Of a stretch of 64,000 nucleotides of DNA, positions 55,358-64,000 are shown in pieces. The notes below the pieces were generated by a model. The model worked only from the letters and a program-made list of their open reading frames with translations. It was not told the DNA's origin and did no database searches. Source of the stretch: Sphingopyxis sp. JAI128 (GTDB lineage Bacteria; Pseudomonadota; Alphaproteobacteria; Sphingomonadales; Sphingomonadaceae); the NCBI RefSeq assembly GCF_014207235.1, contig NZ_JACHDA010000007.1, positions 124,001 through 188,000 of the forward strand, written 5' to 3'. Position 1 is the stretch's first letter, and the number at the start of each line of letters is the position of its first letter. The position numbers were made by a program, and so were the translations under genes.

Positions 55358-56344
55358 GTGAGCGAGCTGATCGACATTTTCCGAGCCTTGGCGGACCCGA
55401 CGCGATTGCGAGTCGTGGCGCTTTTGCGCGAAATGGAGCTGGCGATCGGCGAATTGGCGGTAGTGCTCGATCAAAGTCAGCCGCGCGTTTCGCGCCATGT
55501 TCGCATTCTGGTTGAGGCCGGAATTGTCGAGCGCCGGCGCGAAGGTAGCTGGGTTTTCCTGCGGATCGCGGCCGGCGGGCCTATCGCCGAAATTATCGGG
55601 CAGGCCGAAAAATGGCCTTTTTCGGCGCGGGAAGCCCGCGTCATTGCGTATGACGCGCGGCGGCTGGCCGCGGTCCGGGGAGAGCGCGCCGCCGCTGCCG
55701 CGCGATATTTTGCCGACCATGCTGCCGAATGGGACGCCATCCGGTCGCGCCATATCGCCGAGAGCGAGGTCGAGGCCGCGATGCTGGCGATGATGCACAA
55801 TCGCCGGCTGGGGCATTTGCTCGACATTGGTACTGGCACGGGCCGGATGGCGGAAATTTTCGCGCCGACCGCCCGGCGGATCACGGCGCTCGACCGCAGC
55901 CCGGAAATGCTCCGTATCGCGCGCACTAAACTCGAAGGACAGCCGCTACCGATCGATCTGCTGCAGGGTGATTTCCTCAACCTGCCGATGGCCGACGCCA
56001 GCATCGACAGCATTGTGATCCATCAGGCGCTCCATTTCGCGCACGAGCCGGACCGGGTGATCGCCGAAGCGGGCCGGGTACTTCGCGGCGGCGGTCATTT
56101 GCTGATCGTCGATTTCGCACCGCATGAGGACGAAGCGTTGCGCACCCTTGCGGCGCATGCGCGTCTCGGCTTCTCTGATGCGCAGATCCGCGGCTGGTTC
56201 GCATCGGCAGGGCTGTTGCTCGAAACGACACAGACGCTCGAAGGCGGCGAGCTTGCCGTGAAGCTCTGGCTCGGTCGCCGCCGCAGCGATGAAGATCAAT
56301 CCCCCGTCGCGGGCGACGGGCAAAGCAAAAGGCTTGCCGCATGA
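55358..56344 (+). CDS. ArsR-family regulator fused to a SAM-dependent methyltransferase domain
   Basis: This 328-residue protein has an ArsR winged helix at residues 1-90 (FRALADPTRLRVVALLREMELAIGELAVVLDQSQPRVSRHVRILVEAGIVERR). A Rossmann-type methyltransferase domain from about 145 carries LLDIGTGTGRMAEIFAP (SAM-binding glycines), DRSPEMLRIAR and HFAHEPDRVIAEAGRVLRGGG. No metal-site cysteines are seen. Placement ahead of metF and metH suggests control by SAM or SAH. The start is GTG; its stop overlaps metF (ATGA). A SahR-like role is inferred. Confidence 0.82.
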   Translation: MSELIDIFRALADPTRLRVVALLREMELAIGELAVVLDQSQPRVSRHVRILVEAGIVERRREGSWVFLRIAAGGPIAEIIGQAEKWPFSAREARVIAYDARRLAAVRGERAAAAARYFADHAAEWDAIRSRHIAESEVEAAMLAMMHNRRLGHLLDIGTGTGRMAEIFAPTARRITALDRSPEMLRIARTKLEGQPLPIDLLQGDFLNLPMADASIDSIVIHQALHFAHEPDRVIAEAGRVLRGGGHLLIVDFAPHEDEALRTLAAHARLGFSDAQIRGWFASAGLLLETTQTLEGGELAVKLWLGRRRSDEDQSPVAGDGQSKRLAA

Positions 56345-57282
56345 CCTCGAATCTCAATTCGCTGGCGGAGGCGCGCCGCGCCGCGGCGTCGCCGCTCTTC
56401 GCCGATCTCGAAGGCGACATTGGCGTCAGCTTTGAATTTTTTCCGCCCAAGACGGAAAAGATGGAGGCTCAGCTGTGGGACACTTTCCGTGCTCTCGAGC
56501 CGCTCGGTCCGCGCTTCGTTTCGGTAACCTATGGCGCCGGCGGATCGACGCGCGAACGCACCCATGCGACCGTCGCGCGCATCGCGGCCGAAAGCCATGT
56601 GGCCCCCGCCGCGCACCTGACCTGCGTTGAGGCGTCGCGTGAGGAAATTGACGAGGTTGCGCGCGCTTATTGGGAGGCGGGGGTGCGGCATATCGTCGCG
56701 CTGCGCGGCGATGTTCCGGGCGGCGCGCCCTATCGTCCGCACCCGGACGGCTATGCCAATGCGATCGAACTCGTCGCGGGACTGAAAGCGATCGCGCCGT
56801 TCGACATTTCGGTCGCCGCCTATCCGGAAGTCCACCCCGACGCCGATTGTCCGCAGGCCGATCTCGATAATCTGAAGCGAAAGATGGATGCGGGCGCGAC
56901 CCGCGCGATCACCCAATTCTTCTTTTCGCCCGACTCCTTTTTGCGCTTTCGCGATGCGGCGGCGGCGGCGGGCATCGACGCGCCGATCATTCCCGGCATC
57001 TTGCCCGTGTCGAACGTGTCGCAGACGCGGCGCATGGCCGACATGTGCGGAACGCAGATTCCGGGGTGGATGGCGTCGCTCTTCGACGGGCTCGATGACC
57101 ATCCCGGCGCGCGTCAACTGGTTGCGGCGACGATCGCGGCCGAAATGTGCCGCCGTCTTTATGCGGGCGGGGTGCGCGATTTCCATTTCTACACGCTCAA
57201 CCGGGCCGAACTCAGCTACGCCATTTGCCATTTGCTGGGCCTCCGCCCGGCGGCGGCCCCAGCGACGGAGAAAGCCGCATGA
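56341..57282 (+). CDS. metF: methylenetetrahydrofolate reductase
   Basis: MetF reduces methylene-THF to methyl-THF, the methyl donor for methionine. The 313-residue product has the family start VSFEFFPPKTEKMEAQLW, the FAD-barrel stretches VSVTYGAGGSTRERT, HIVALRGDVP, VAAYPEVHPDAD and DAGATRAITQFFF, and YTLNRAELSYAI at the end. The ATG overlaps the upstream stop and its own stop overlaps the metH start (ATGA). Confidence 0.95.
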   Translation: MTSNLNSLAEARRAAASPLFADLEGDIGVSFEFFPPKTEKMEAQLWDTFRALEPLGPRFVSVTYGAGGSTRERTHATVARIAAESHVAPAAHLTCVEASREEIDEVARAYWEAGVRHIVALRGDVPGGAPYRPHPDGYANAIELVAGLKAIAPFDISVAAYPEVHPDADCPQADLDNLKRKMDAGATRAITQFFFSPDSFLRFRDAAAAAGIDAPIIPGILPVSNVSQTRRMADMCGTQIPGWMASLFDGLDDHPGARQLVAATIAAEMCRRLYAGGVRDFHFYTLNRAELSYAICHLLGLRPAAAPATEKAA

Positions 57283-58331
57283 CCACCAACGCCCGCGAAG
57301 AACTGCTTTTGGCGGCAAAGGACCGCACCCTCCTGACCGACGGCGGCTGGGGCACCCAGATTCAGCTCCGCAAGCTGGGGGAGGCGGATTATGCCGGCGA
57401 TCTCGGTCTCGGCCACGATCAAAAGGGCAATAATGACATATTGGCGCTGACGCGGCAGGATGTCGTGACCGCGATCGGCGAAGCCTATCTGGCGGCGGGG
57501 TCGGACATTGTTTCGACCAATACATTCAGCGCCAACCGGATCAGCCAGGCCGATTATGGTGCGGAGGCGCTCGTCGCCGACATCAACCATCATAGTGCGC
57601 GGCTTGGGCGGCAGGCCGCCGACAAGTTCGAGGCGCAGGACGGTCGCCGCCGGTTCGTGGCGGGCGCGGTCGGACCGACGAACAAGACGCTTTCGCTGTC
57701 GCCCGACGTTAACAATCCCGGTTTTCGCGAGATTGATTTCGACGAGTTGAAGGATGTCTATCTCGAACAGGTTGTCGCGCTGGCCCAGGGCGGCGCCGAT
57801 TTCATCCTGATCGAAACGATTTTCGACACGCTCAACGCCAAGGCGGGGATCGCCGCGACATTGGAGGCGGAGGCGAAGGTCGGGCGCGAACTCCCGCTGA
57901 TGATTTCGATGACGCTCACCGACCTGTCGGGCCGCAACCTGTCGGGCCATACGGTGGAGGCGTTCTGGTATGCGGTCCGTCATGCGCGCCCGCTGACGAT
58001 CGGACTCAACTGTTCCTTCGGCGCGGCGCAGTTGCGCCCGCATGTCCGCGTCCTGTCCGATCTCGCCGATACGCTGGTGATGGTTTATCCCAATGCCGGC
58101 CTGCCCAACGAACTGGGCGAATATGATGAATTGCCGGAAACGACCGCCGCGCTGGTCCGCGAATGGGCCGAACATGGACAGGTCAATATTCTGGGCGGCT
58201 GTTGCGGTTCGACTCCCGCGCATATTGCCGCGATGGCAAAGGCGGTGGCGGGATTGCCCGCGCGGCAGCTTCCCGACGTTCCGGTGCGGACCCGGCTCGC
58301 CGGGCTCGAACCCTTCACCATGGCGGCCTGA
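57279..58331 (+). CDS. metH: cobalamin-dependent methionine synthase, N-terminal half (homocysteine S-methyltransferase domain)
   Basis: This 350-residue protein corresponds to the homocysteine-binding module of Met[19 protein letters not shown], then [14 protein letters not shown], the [19 protein letters not shown] stretch [13 protein letters not shown], and the zinc cysteines ([11 protein letters not shown] and [20 protein letters not shown]). The remaining MetH modules are on a separate gene at 58882. Splitting MetH here leaves a GNAT gene between. The start overlaps the metF stop. Confidence 0.92.
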   Translation: MTTNAREELLLAAKDRTLLTDGGWGTQIQLRKLGEADYAGDLGLGHDQKGNNDILALTRQDVVTAIGEAYLAAGSDIVSTNTFSANRISQADYGAEALVADINHHSARLGRQAADKFEAQDGRRRFVAGAVGPTNKTLSLSPDVNNPGFREIDFDELKDVYLEQVVALAQGGADFILIETIFDTLNAKAGIAATLEAEAKVGRELPLMISMTLTDLSGRNLSGHTVEAFWYAVRHARPLTIGLNCSFGAAQLRPHVRVLSDLADTLVMVYPNAGLPNELGEYDELPETTAALVREWAEHGQVNILGGCCGSTPAHIAAMAKAVAGLPARQLPDVPVRTRLAGLEPFTMAA

Positions 58332-58334
58332 TCC

Positions 58335-58859
58335 ATGGCGGACATCGCCGAATGGACCGTCCGGGAGGCCGGAGCGGACGACGCGCCGGCGCTCGCGCTG
58401 ATCGGCGCCGCGACCTTCCTCGAAACTTTCGCGGCTATTCTCGACGGCGATGCGATCGTGGCTCATTGCGCCACGCAGCATCGGGACGCGGCTTATCGCG
58501 CCTGTCTGGCCGACGGCGGCCGCGCTTGGATTGCAGAGGCGCAGCCGGGGGGCGCCCCGGTGGGATATGCGCTTCTCGCCAAGCCCGATCTCGATGCCGC
58601 CCGCGATGGCGACATCGAATTGAAACGCATCTATTCGCTGTCGCGCTTTCACGGCAGCGGGCTCGGCGCGGCGCTGATGAGGCAGGCGCTCGACGGCGCA
58701 AGCGGTTATAACCGCCTGCTACTCGGCGTTTATGTGCGCAACGACCGTGCCATCGCCTTCTACCGCAAACAGGGGTTTGTCGATCTGGCGACCCGCCGCT
58801 TCAACGTCGGCGGCAAATTTTATGACGACCTCGTCCTCGCCCGCCCGCTCGCCGCTTGA
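58335..58859 (+). CDS. GNAT-family N-acetyltransferase
   Basis: This 174-residue protein has the GNAT acetyl-CoA motif [18 protein letters not shown] and the strand [27 protein letters not shown]. It lies 3 bases after metH N and 22 bases before metH C, so it is in the same operon. The substrate is unknown; a role in methionine metabolism is not indicated by its motifs. Confidence 0.87.
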   Translation: MADIAEWTVREAGADDAPALALIGAATFLETFAAILDGDAIVAHCATQHRDAAYRACLADGGRAWIAEAQPGGAPVGYALLAKPDLDAARDGDIELKRIYSLSRFHGSGLGAALMRQALDGASGYNRLLLGVYVRNDRAIAFYRKQGFVDLATRRFNVGGKFYDDLVLARPLAA

Positions 58860-58881
58860 TATTCATGTTCAGGATTTTTCG

Positions 58882-61500
58882 ATGACCACCGCCGCCTCTG
58901 CCAATTTCGTCAACATCGGGGAGCGCACCAACGTCACCGGGTCGGCGGCCTTCAAGAAACTGATCCTCGCTGACGATTATGCGGCGGCGGTCGAGGTCGC
59001 GCGCCAGCAGGTCGAAAATGGCGCGCAGGTCATCGACGTCAATATGGACGAAGGGCTGCTCGACGCCGAATATGCGATGACGACCTTTTTGAAGCTGATC
59101 GCCGCCGAACCCGATATCGCGCGGGTGCCGGTCATGATCGACAGCTCGAAATGGGATGTGATCGAGGCGGGGCTGAAATGCGTGCCCGGTAAGCCGATCG
59201 TCAATTCGATCAGCATGAAGGAGGGGGAGGAGCCCTTCCTCGTCCACGCCCGCAAATGCATGGCCTATGGCGCCGCGGTCGTCGTGATGGCGTTCGACGA
59301 GGTCGGGCAGGCCGACACGAAGGAGCGCAAGATCGAGATTTGCGAGCGCGCCTACAAGCTGCTCATGACCATCGGCTTCCCGCCCGAGGACATCATCTTC
59401 GACCCCAATATCTTCGCGGTCGCCACCGGCCTCGAAGAGCATGACAATTATGCGGTCGATTTTATCGAGGCGGTGAAGGAAATCCGCGTCCGCTGCCCGC
59501 ACGTGCATTTTTCGGGCGGACTGTCGAACCTGTCGTTCGGGTTCCGCGGCAACGAGACGGTGCGCCGCGCGATGCACAGCGTCTTCCTTTATCATGCGAT
59601 CCCCGCCGGGCTCGACATGGCGATCGTCAATGCCGGCCAGCTCGACGTTTACGACACCATCGACCCCGAACTGCGCAATGCGTGCGAGGATGTCATCCTC
59701 AACCGCAAGATGGAGGGGGAGGCGGAATCGCCCACCGAACGGCTGATCGCCCTCGCCGAGCGCTATAAGGGCAGCAATCCGGCGCAGGAAAAGGCGGCCG
59801 AGGAATGGCGCGGCTGGCCGGTTGAAAGGCGGCTTGAACACGCGTTGGTCAAGGGCATCGACGCGCATGTCGTCGACGATACCGAGGAAATGCGCCTGTT
59901 GATGCCGCGCCCGATCGAGGTGATCGAAGGCCCGTTGATGGACGGGATGAATGTCGTCGGCGATCTGTTCGGGTCGGGAAAAATGTTCCTGCCGCAAGTC
60001 GTCAAATCGGCGCGCGTGATGAAAAAGGCGGTCGCGCACCTGCTGCCCTTCATCGAAGCCGCGAAGGAGCCGGGCGCGAAGGGCAAGGGCAAGGTCGTGA
60101 TGGCGACCGTGAAGGGCGACGTTCACGACATCGGCAAGAATATCGTCGGCGTCGTGCTCCAATGCAACGGCTTCGAAATCGTCGATCTGGGCGTCATGGT
60201 GCCCTGGTCGAAGATCCTCGAAGCGGCGAATGAAAATGACGCCGACATGATCGGCCTGTCGGGCCTCATCACCCCCTCGCTCGACGAGATGGTGACGGTG
60301 GCCGAGGAAATGCAGCGCGCCGGGATGACGATGCCGCTGCTGATCGGCGGCGCGACGACATCGAAAGTGCATACCGCGCTCCGCATCGACCCGGTCTATA
60401 CGGGGCCGGTGCTCCACGTCCTCGACGCCAGCCGCGCGGTGGGGGTCGCGACCGCGCTTGTCAGCGACACCGGGCGCGACGCCTATGTTCAGGGGTATAA
60501 GGATGATTATGCCCACGTCCGCGACGTTCGCGCCGGGAAGGGGCAGAGCGTGCTCCACACGCTCGAAGAAGCGCGCGCCAATTATTACGATGCCTATTTG
60601 AGCGACAAGCCCGCGCCGCCATTGCAGCCCGGACTCCACCGTTTCGACGACTGGTCGCTCGAAGACCTGCGCGAGTGCATCGACTGGACGCCCTTCTTCC
60701 GGGCGTGGGAGCTTCACGGCACTTATCCCTCGATCCTCGACGACGAGGTAGTCGGCGAGACGGCGGTGGCGCTCAAGGCCGACGCCGAAGCGATGCTCGA
60801 CCGGATCATCGCGGAAAAATGGCTGACCGCGCGCGGCGTCTGCGCCTTCTGGCCCTGCGCGCGGCACGGCGACGATGTCGTCATCCATCTCGCCGACGAG
60901 GAACGCCATGTCACACTCTCCTTCCTGCGCCAGCAAATCAAGAAGAGCCGTGATCGCGCCAATATGTGCCTCGCCGATTTCATCGACCCCGCGGGTGACT
61001 GGATTGGCGGCTTCGCGGTCGGCATCCACGGCATCGAACCGCATTCGGAGCGCTTCCGAGCCGACAAGGACGATTATTCGGACATATTGCTGAAGGCGCT
61101 CGCCGACCGTTTCGCCGAGGCTTTCGCCGAACGGCTGCACCAGCATGTCCGCACGACGCTCTGGGGCTATGCGCCGGGCGAACAGCTGACCAACGAGGCG
61201 CTGATCAAGGAGGAATATCGCGGCATCCGCCCGGCGCCGGGCTATCCGGCTTGCCCCGACCACAGTCTGAAGCCGATCCTGTTCGACCTTTTACGGGCCG
61301 ATGAGAATGCCGGGCTGGTGCTCACCGAAAACTTTGCGATGTTGCCCACTGCGGCGGTCAGCGGTTTCTATTTCGGCCATCCCGAAAGCCAGTATTTCGG
61401 GGTGGCGCGGATCGGTAGCGACCAGCTCGAAGATTATGCGGCGCGGCGCGGGGTCGATCTCGAAACCGCGACGCGCTGGTTGCGCCCGAACCTCGACTAG
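58882..61500 (+). CDS. metH: methionine synthase, C-terminal part (pterin, cobalamin and activation domains)
   Basis: This 872-residue protein starts at the methyl-THF (pterin) domain ([19 protein letters not shown]). The cobalamin-binding motif DxHxxG lies at 413-418 ([21 protein letters not shown]). The SAM-binding reactivation domain ends it ([37 protein letters not shown]). It needs the N-terminal half at 57279 for activity. The start is ATG after CAGGATT. Length fits MetH minus its first domain. Confidence 0.94.
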   Translation: MTTAASANFVNIGERTNVTGSAAFKKLILADDYAAAVEVARQQVENGAQVIDVNMDEGLLDAEYAMTTFLKLIAAEPDIARVPVMIDSSKWDVIEAGLKCVPGKPIVNSISMKEGEEPFLVHARKCMAYGAAVVVMAFDEVGQADTKERKIEICERAYKLLMTIGFPPEDIIFDPNIFAVATGLEEHDNYAVDFIEAVKEIRVRCPHVHFSGGLSNLSFGFRGNETVRRAMHSVFLYHAIPAGLDMAIVNAGQLDVYDTIDPELRNACEDVILNRKMEGEAESPTERLIALAERYKGSNPAQEKAAEEWRGWPVERRLEHALVKGIDAHVVDDTEEMRLLMPRPIEVIEGPLMDGMNVVGDLFGSGKMFLPQVVKSARVMKKAVAHLLPFIEAAKEPGAKGKGKVVMATVKGDVHDIGKNIVGVVLQCNGFEIVDLGVMVPWSKILEAANENDADMIGLSGLITPSLDEMVTVAEEMQRAGMTMPLLIGGATTSKVHTALRIDPVYTGPVLHVLDASRAVGVATALVSDTGRDAYVQGYKDDYAHVRDVRAGKGQSVLHTLEEARANYYDAYLSDKPAPPLQPGLHRFDDWSLEDLRECIDWTPFFRAWELHGTYPSILDDEVVGETAVALKADAEAMLDRIIAEKWLTARGVCAFWPCARHGDDVVIHLADEERHVTLSFLRQQIKKSRDRANMCLADFIDPAGDWIGGFAVGIHGIEPHSERFRADKDDYSDILLKALADRFAEAFAERLHQHVRTTLWGYAPGEQLTNEALIKEEYRGIRPAPGYPACPDHSLKPILFDLLRADENAGLVLTENFAMLPTAAVSGFYFGHPESQYFGVARIGSDQLEDYAARRGVDLETATRWLRPNLD

Positions 61501-61508
61501 CCCTTTGC

Positions 61509-62032
61509 ATGAGCGCCCATGCAGAAACAATCGCCGAAACGGGGCCGGCGCCCTGGCTGAGCATCCTCGTGCCCGTTTACGATGTCGCTCCTTTTGTCGG
61601 CGAATGCCTTCATTCGATATGTGCGCAACTCGACGGTCGGCCCGACGTCGAAATAATTCTGCTCGACGACCGGTCGACCGATGGATCGGCCGAAATTTGC
61701 GAGGCGTTCATCGCTGCCAGCCATGCCGACATCCGGCTGCTGCGCCATGCGCAAAATAGCGGACCGAGCGCCGCCCGCAATACGATGCTGGATGTCGCCC
61801 GCGGTGTTTTCAGTCGCGCGAGTTCGTCAAGATCGCGAAGCGCTTGGTGCGCGGGCGCAAAACGTCGTGGGCCCAATTGCGAATAGGTGTCGGGCGATAC
61901 AGGGCGGCCATGGAAGCGCATTCGCCGCTGCCCTTTTCCACCATCGCACGGCAATATCTGGTGCGCGGACATATTGGACGCGCCGCCGCGCTCGGTCTCG
62001 CGCTGGCGCTTGCGGCGCCGGAACGGCCCTAA
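61509..62032 (+). pseudogene. family-2 glycosyltransferase, internally deleted and frameshifted
   Basis: The N-terminal 95 codons read as a GT2 enzyme: SILVPVYDVAPFVGECLHSI, LDDRSTDGSAEICE and QNSGPSAARNTMLDVARG. Just after, the frame collapses and ends at 61886. A second frame from about 61812 continues as REFVKIAKRLVRGRKTSWAQLR ... STIARQYLVRGHIGRAAALGLALA, a typical GT2 C-terminus, ending at 62032. About 150 internal codons are missing. The gene is probably inactive. Confidence 0.75.
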
Positions 62033-62126
62033 CTTTTCGGTGGCGTGCTGTCCGATAACGGGACGGTGCGCCGGTTAACCGCCTTCGCAAACGACTGGGG
62101 CCACAAATGCCGCTATATGGCGGCGC

Positions 62127-63086
62127 ATGGTACAGACTATTTTCCGTCGGCCGATGCTGCCGCTGCTCGTCCTTCCGCTGTTGCTCGCGCCGGTTCCGGT
62201 GCCGGCGCAATCGGGCGGCGCGCCCTATGTCGTCGTCGAATCGGGGCGGAGCTTCGGGCGGCTTCAGGACGCGGTCGATGCGATCGGCGAAGGCGAGGGA
62301 ACAATCCGCATCGCCCCCGGCTACCACCGCGATTGCGCGGTACAGACGGTTGGACGCATCGCATTCGTCGCGGCGGAGCCCGGCCGGGCGATCTTCGAAG
62401 GTGTGACGTGCGAAGGCAAGGCGGCGCTGGTGCTCCGCGGGGCTGGCGCTAGAGTCGACGGGCTGGTGTTCCAGAATATGCGCGTGCCCGACGGTAACGG
62501 TGCCGGTATCCGCCTCGAAAAGAGCGATCTCGCGGTCGTCAACAGCCTGTTCCGCAACAGCGAGGAAGGCATATTGACCGCCGACGACCCCGAAGCGACG
62601 CTGACCATCGATCGTTCGACCTTTTCGCGTCTCGGGCGCTGCGACCGCGGCCTCAGCTGCGCGCACAGCGTCTATACCGGGATTTACGGTCGCCTCGTCG
62701 TGACCCGCACCCGCTTCGAGAAGGGCAACGGCGGCCATTATCTCAAAACGCGTGCAATTCGGGTCGATATCGACGACAACAGCTTCGACGACACGCAAGG
62801 AAAGGCGACCAACTACATGATCGACCTGTCCTCGGGCTCGGTCGGGCGCATTGCGAACAATCTGCTGGTGCAGGGGCGAGACAAGGAAAATTATTCGGCT
62901 TTTATCGCCGTCGCGGCTGAAGAGCGCAAAAACCCGTCGCGTGGCCTCGTCATCGAGGGCAATCGGGCGAGCCTGCCCGCGGGCATCGACCGCCGGTCGG
63001 TGTTCGTCGCCGACTGGAGCGGCGAGGCGCTGGCGATCGGGACGAACGAACTGGGCGCGGGGCTGGCCAAGTTCGAGAAGCGGTAA
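62127..63086 (+). CDS. secreted right-handed parallel beta-helix protein
   Basis: The 319-residue product has a signal peptide ending PVPAQ and a repeating N-rich coil pattern (VVNSLFRNSEEGILTADD, VTRTRFEKGNGGHYLKTRAIRVDIDDNSFDDTQG, GRIANNLLVQGRDKENYSAF), characteristic of pectate-lyase-like beta-helices. It is probably extracellular or periplasmic and acts on or binds polysaccharide. No catalytic set is recognisable, so enzyme versus structural protein is open. Confidence 0.85.
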   Translation: MVQTIFRRPMLPLLVLPLLLAPVPVPAQSGGAPYVVVESGRSFGRLQDAVDAIGEGEGTIRIAPGYHRDCAVQTVGRIAFVAAEPGRAIFEGVTCEGKAALVLRGAGARVDGLVFQNMRVPDGNGAGIRLEKSDLAVVNSLFRNSEEGILTADDPEATLTIDRSTFSRLGRCDRGLSCAHSVYTGIYGRLVVTRTRFEKGNGGHYLKTRAIRVDIDDNSFDDTQGKATNYMIDLSSGSVGRIANNLLVQGRDKENYSAFIAVAAEERKNPSRGLVIEGNRASLPAGIDRRSVFVADWSGEALAIGTNELGAGLAKFEKR

Positions 63087-63096
63087 CGAGGTTCGT

Positions 63097-63603
63097 TTAC
63101 GCCTCGCCGCGCGTTTCGATGAGCGATGCGGCGAGCGCCTCCGTTGGGGATTTGCCGCCCCACAGCACGAACTGGAATACCGGGTAAAAGCGTTCGCACT
63201 CGTCGATCGCGCTTTCGACGAACGTCTCGGTGAGGTCGAGCGATAGCGACGCGTCGGCGCCGACCAGCATGCCGTGACGGAACAGGATCGTCCCGCTGTT
63301 CGACCAGAGTTCGAAATGGCCGAGCCATAATTGTTCGTTGATGAGCGCGAGCGCTTCGTGCGCAACCGCGCGCTTGTCCTCGACGACGCGGATGTCGGGA
63401 AAGGCGAGGAGCTGGATCACCCCGTCCTCGGCGCGCCACACCGCGCGCAATTCATAAGTCGTCCAGCTGCCTTGCGCGGTGGCGACGATCTCGTCCTCGC
63501 CGACCATTTCGTGCGGCCAGTCGTGTGCGGCGAAATAGGACGCCAGCATTTCCATCGGCGCGGCCTCTTGGCCGTCTTCGTCGTCGTAAATATCGTCACT
63601 CAT
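63097..63603 (-). CDS. YbjN-domain protein
   Basis: This 168-residue cytosolic protein has a YbjN/type-III-chaperone-like fold: PMEMLASYFAAHDWPHEMVGEDEIVATAQGSWTTYELRAVWRAEDGVIQLLAFPDIRV, FELWSNSGTILFRHGMLV and an end helix (LTETFVESAIDECERFYPVFQFVLWGG). YbjN proteins have diverse, poorly defined roles in stress and motility. It is convergent with the beta-helix gene. Confidence 0.85.
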   Translation of the reverse strand: MSDDIYDDEDGQEAAPMEMLASYFAAHDWPHEMVGEDEIVATAQGSWTTYELRAVWRAEDGVIQLLAFPDIRVVEDKRAVAHEALALINEQLWLGHFELWSNSGTILFRHGMLVGADASLSLDLTETFVESAIDECERFYPVFQFVLWGGKSPTEALAASLIETRGEA

Positions 63604-63700
63604 GGCCGCGCCTTAGCCCGGATGGCCGGCAGACGCGAGTCCGCGGCCCGTGCCGCCCGGGGAATAATCTGTGCACAAGGCGGCCAGGGCGCGCGGCGTT

Positions 63701-64000
63701 TCAGGCCTTGGGCTTGCGCGGCGCAGCTTTGGGTGCGGCTTGCGCGGCCGGTTTGGCGGCGGGCCTTGTTGCAGCTTTCGGTGTCGCTGCGGGGTTCGCC
63801 GCACCTTCGAGCTTGTCGAGGCGCGCTTTCAGCGCTTCGGCTTCGGCGCGCGCGGTGGCGGCCATCTGCTTCACCGCCTCGAATTCTTCGCGGCTGACGA
63901 AATCCATGCGTCCCACAAATTCCTTCGCACGGTCGCGCATCGCGGCTTCGGCTTCGCGGCCGGCGCCCGCGACGGTTCCGGCAATGCCGTTCACCATCTT
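63701..64000 (-). CDS. UbiK-type ubiquinone accessory factor (BMFP), 5' end outside window
   Basis: The visible 99 residues give KMVNGIAGTVAGAGREAEAAMRDRAKEFVGRMDFVSREEFEAVKQMAATARAEAEALKARLDKLEG in pieces typical of the BMFP coiled-coil family (UbiK). An Ala/Lys/Pro-rich tail follows. UbiK assists the Ubi complex for aerobic ubiquinone synthesis in gammaproteobacteria. A Met sits at 63997, but family members begin about 12 residues earlier, so the true start is beyond the window. Confidence 0.8.
   Translation of the reverse strand, partial: KMVNGIAGTVAGAGREAEAAMRDRAKEFVGRMDFVSREEFEAVKQMAATARAEAEALKARLDKLEGAANPAATPKAATRPAAKPAAQAAPKAAPRKPKA

Noticed and set aside
58801..61263. An 820-codon open frame antisense to the metH C-terminal part
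   Set aside because: It is a shadow frame produced by high GC at third positions; metH is complete on the other strand.

Overview
The window is high-GC, densely packed chromosomal DNA of an alphaproteobacterium. It is most likely a member of the Sphingomonadaceae, and Sphingopyxis-like is my best guess. Reasons: sphingolipid genes (serine palmitoyltransferase plus a dedicated acyl carrier protein), a NepR/PhyR general stress module, a Coq4-type ubiquinone protein, and an ArsR-methyltransferase fusion ahead of metF and a split metH. I see no rRNA, tRNA, CRISPR array, insertion sequence, integrase or phage gene. Both ends cut through genes: panB at the left and a ubiK-like gene at the right.

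Layout. 0-4.2 kb: panB (3' end), a YfgM-like protein, bamB, der and a TusA-like protein, which is an outer-membrane assembly and ribosome GTPase block. 4.3-10.4 kb: an HPt protein, DUF418, coq4, DUF72, purL and a small secreted protein. 10.4-10.95 kb: decayed sequence with a remnant of a membrane-protein gene. 10.95-14.6 kb: xseB-ispA-coaD, a periplasmic cyclophilin and queA. 14.6-25.8 kb: an accessory block between queA and tgt. It holds a MerR/TipAS regulator, a PilZ-XRE fusion regulator, a chaperone-usher fimbrial operon with a candidate sigma-54 promoter, a PAS-GGDEF-EAL-PilZ protein and a hemerythrin protein with an EcfG-type promoter. 25.9-28.2 kb: tgt, nepR and phyR. 28.2-34.2 kb: glnE, bcp, a DUF455 protein, an M23 peptidase, an IscA-type protein and xth. 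34.3-36.8 kb: a DUF1501/DUF1800 pair.

36.9-47.9 kb is a dispersed sphingolipid and envelope-lipid region: a GNAT-like ceramide synthase candidate, a desaturase-family membrane protein, lptG/lptF, a secreted DUF2141 protein, an LCB5/DAGK-type lipid kinase, a nucleotidyltransferase-like protein, a hybrid histidine kinase, serine palmitoyltransferase and its acyl carrier protein. It is followed by an orphan Pycsar-effector-like membrane protein (DUF5706) and a MATE exporter. 50.2-52.4 kb: groESL with a perfect CIRCE operator and an RpoH-like promoter. 52.4-55.1 kb: glutaminyl cyclase, a DJ-1/PfpI protein and three small lipoproteins. 55.3-61.5 kb: a methionine-cycle operon (ArsR-methyltransferase, metF, metH N-part, GNAT, metH C-part) with an operator lying on an apparently leaderless promoter. 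61.5-64 kb: a deleted family-2 glycosyltransferase, a beta-helix protein, a YbjN protein and the ubiK-like gene.

The most interesting parts are the fimbrial locus bracketed by two c-di-GMP (PilZ) proteins, the sphingolipid region with its lipid kinase/nucleotidyltransferase pair and LptFG, and the leaderless, self-overlapping ArsR-methyltransferase promoter. Function assignments rest on motif recognition by eye; no database search was run.
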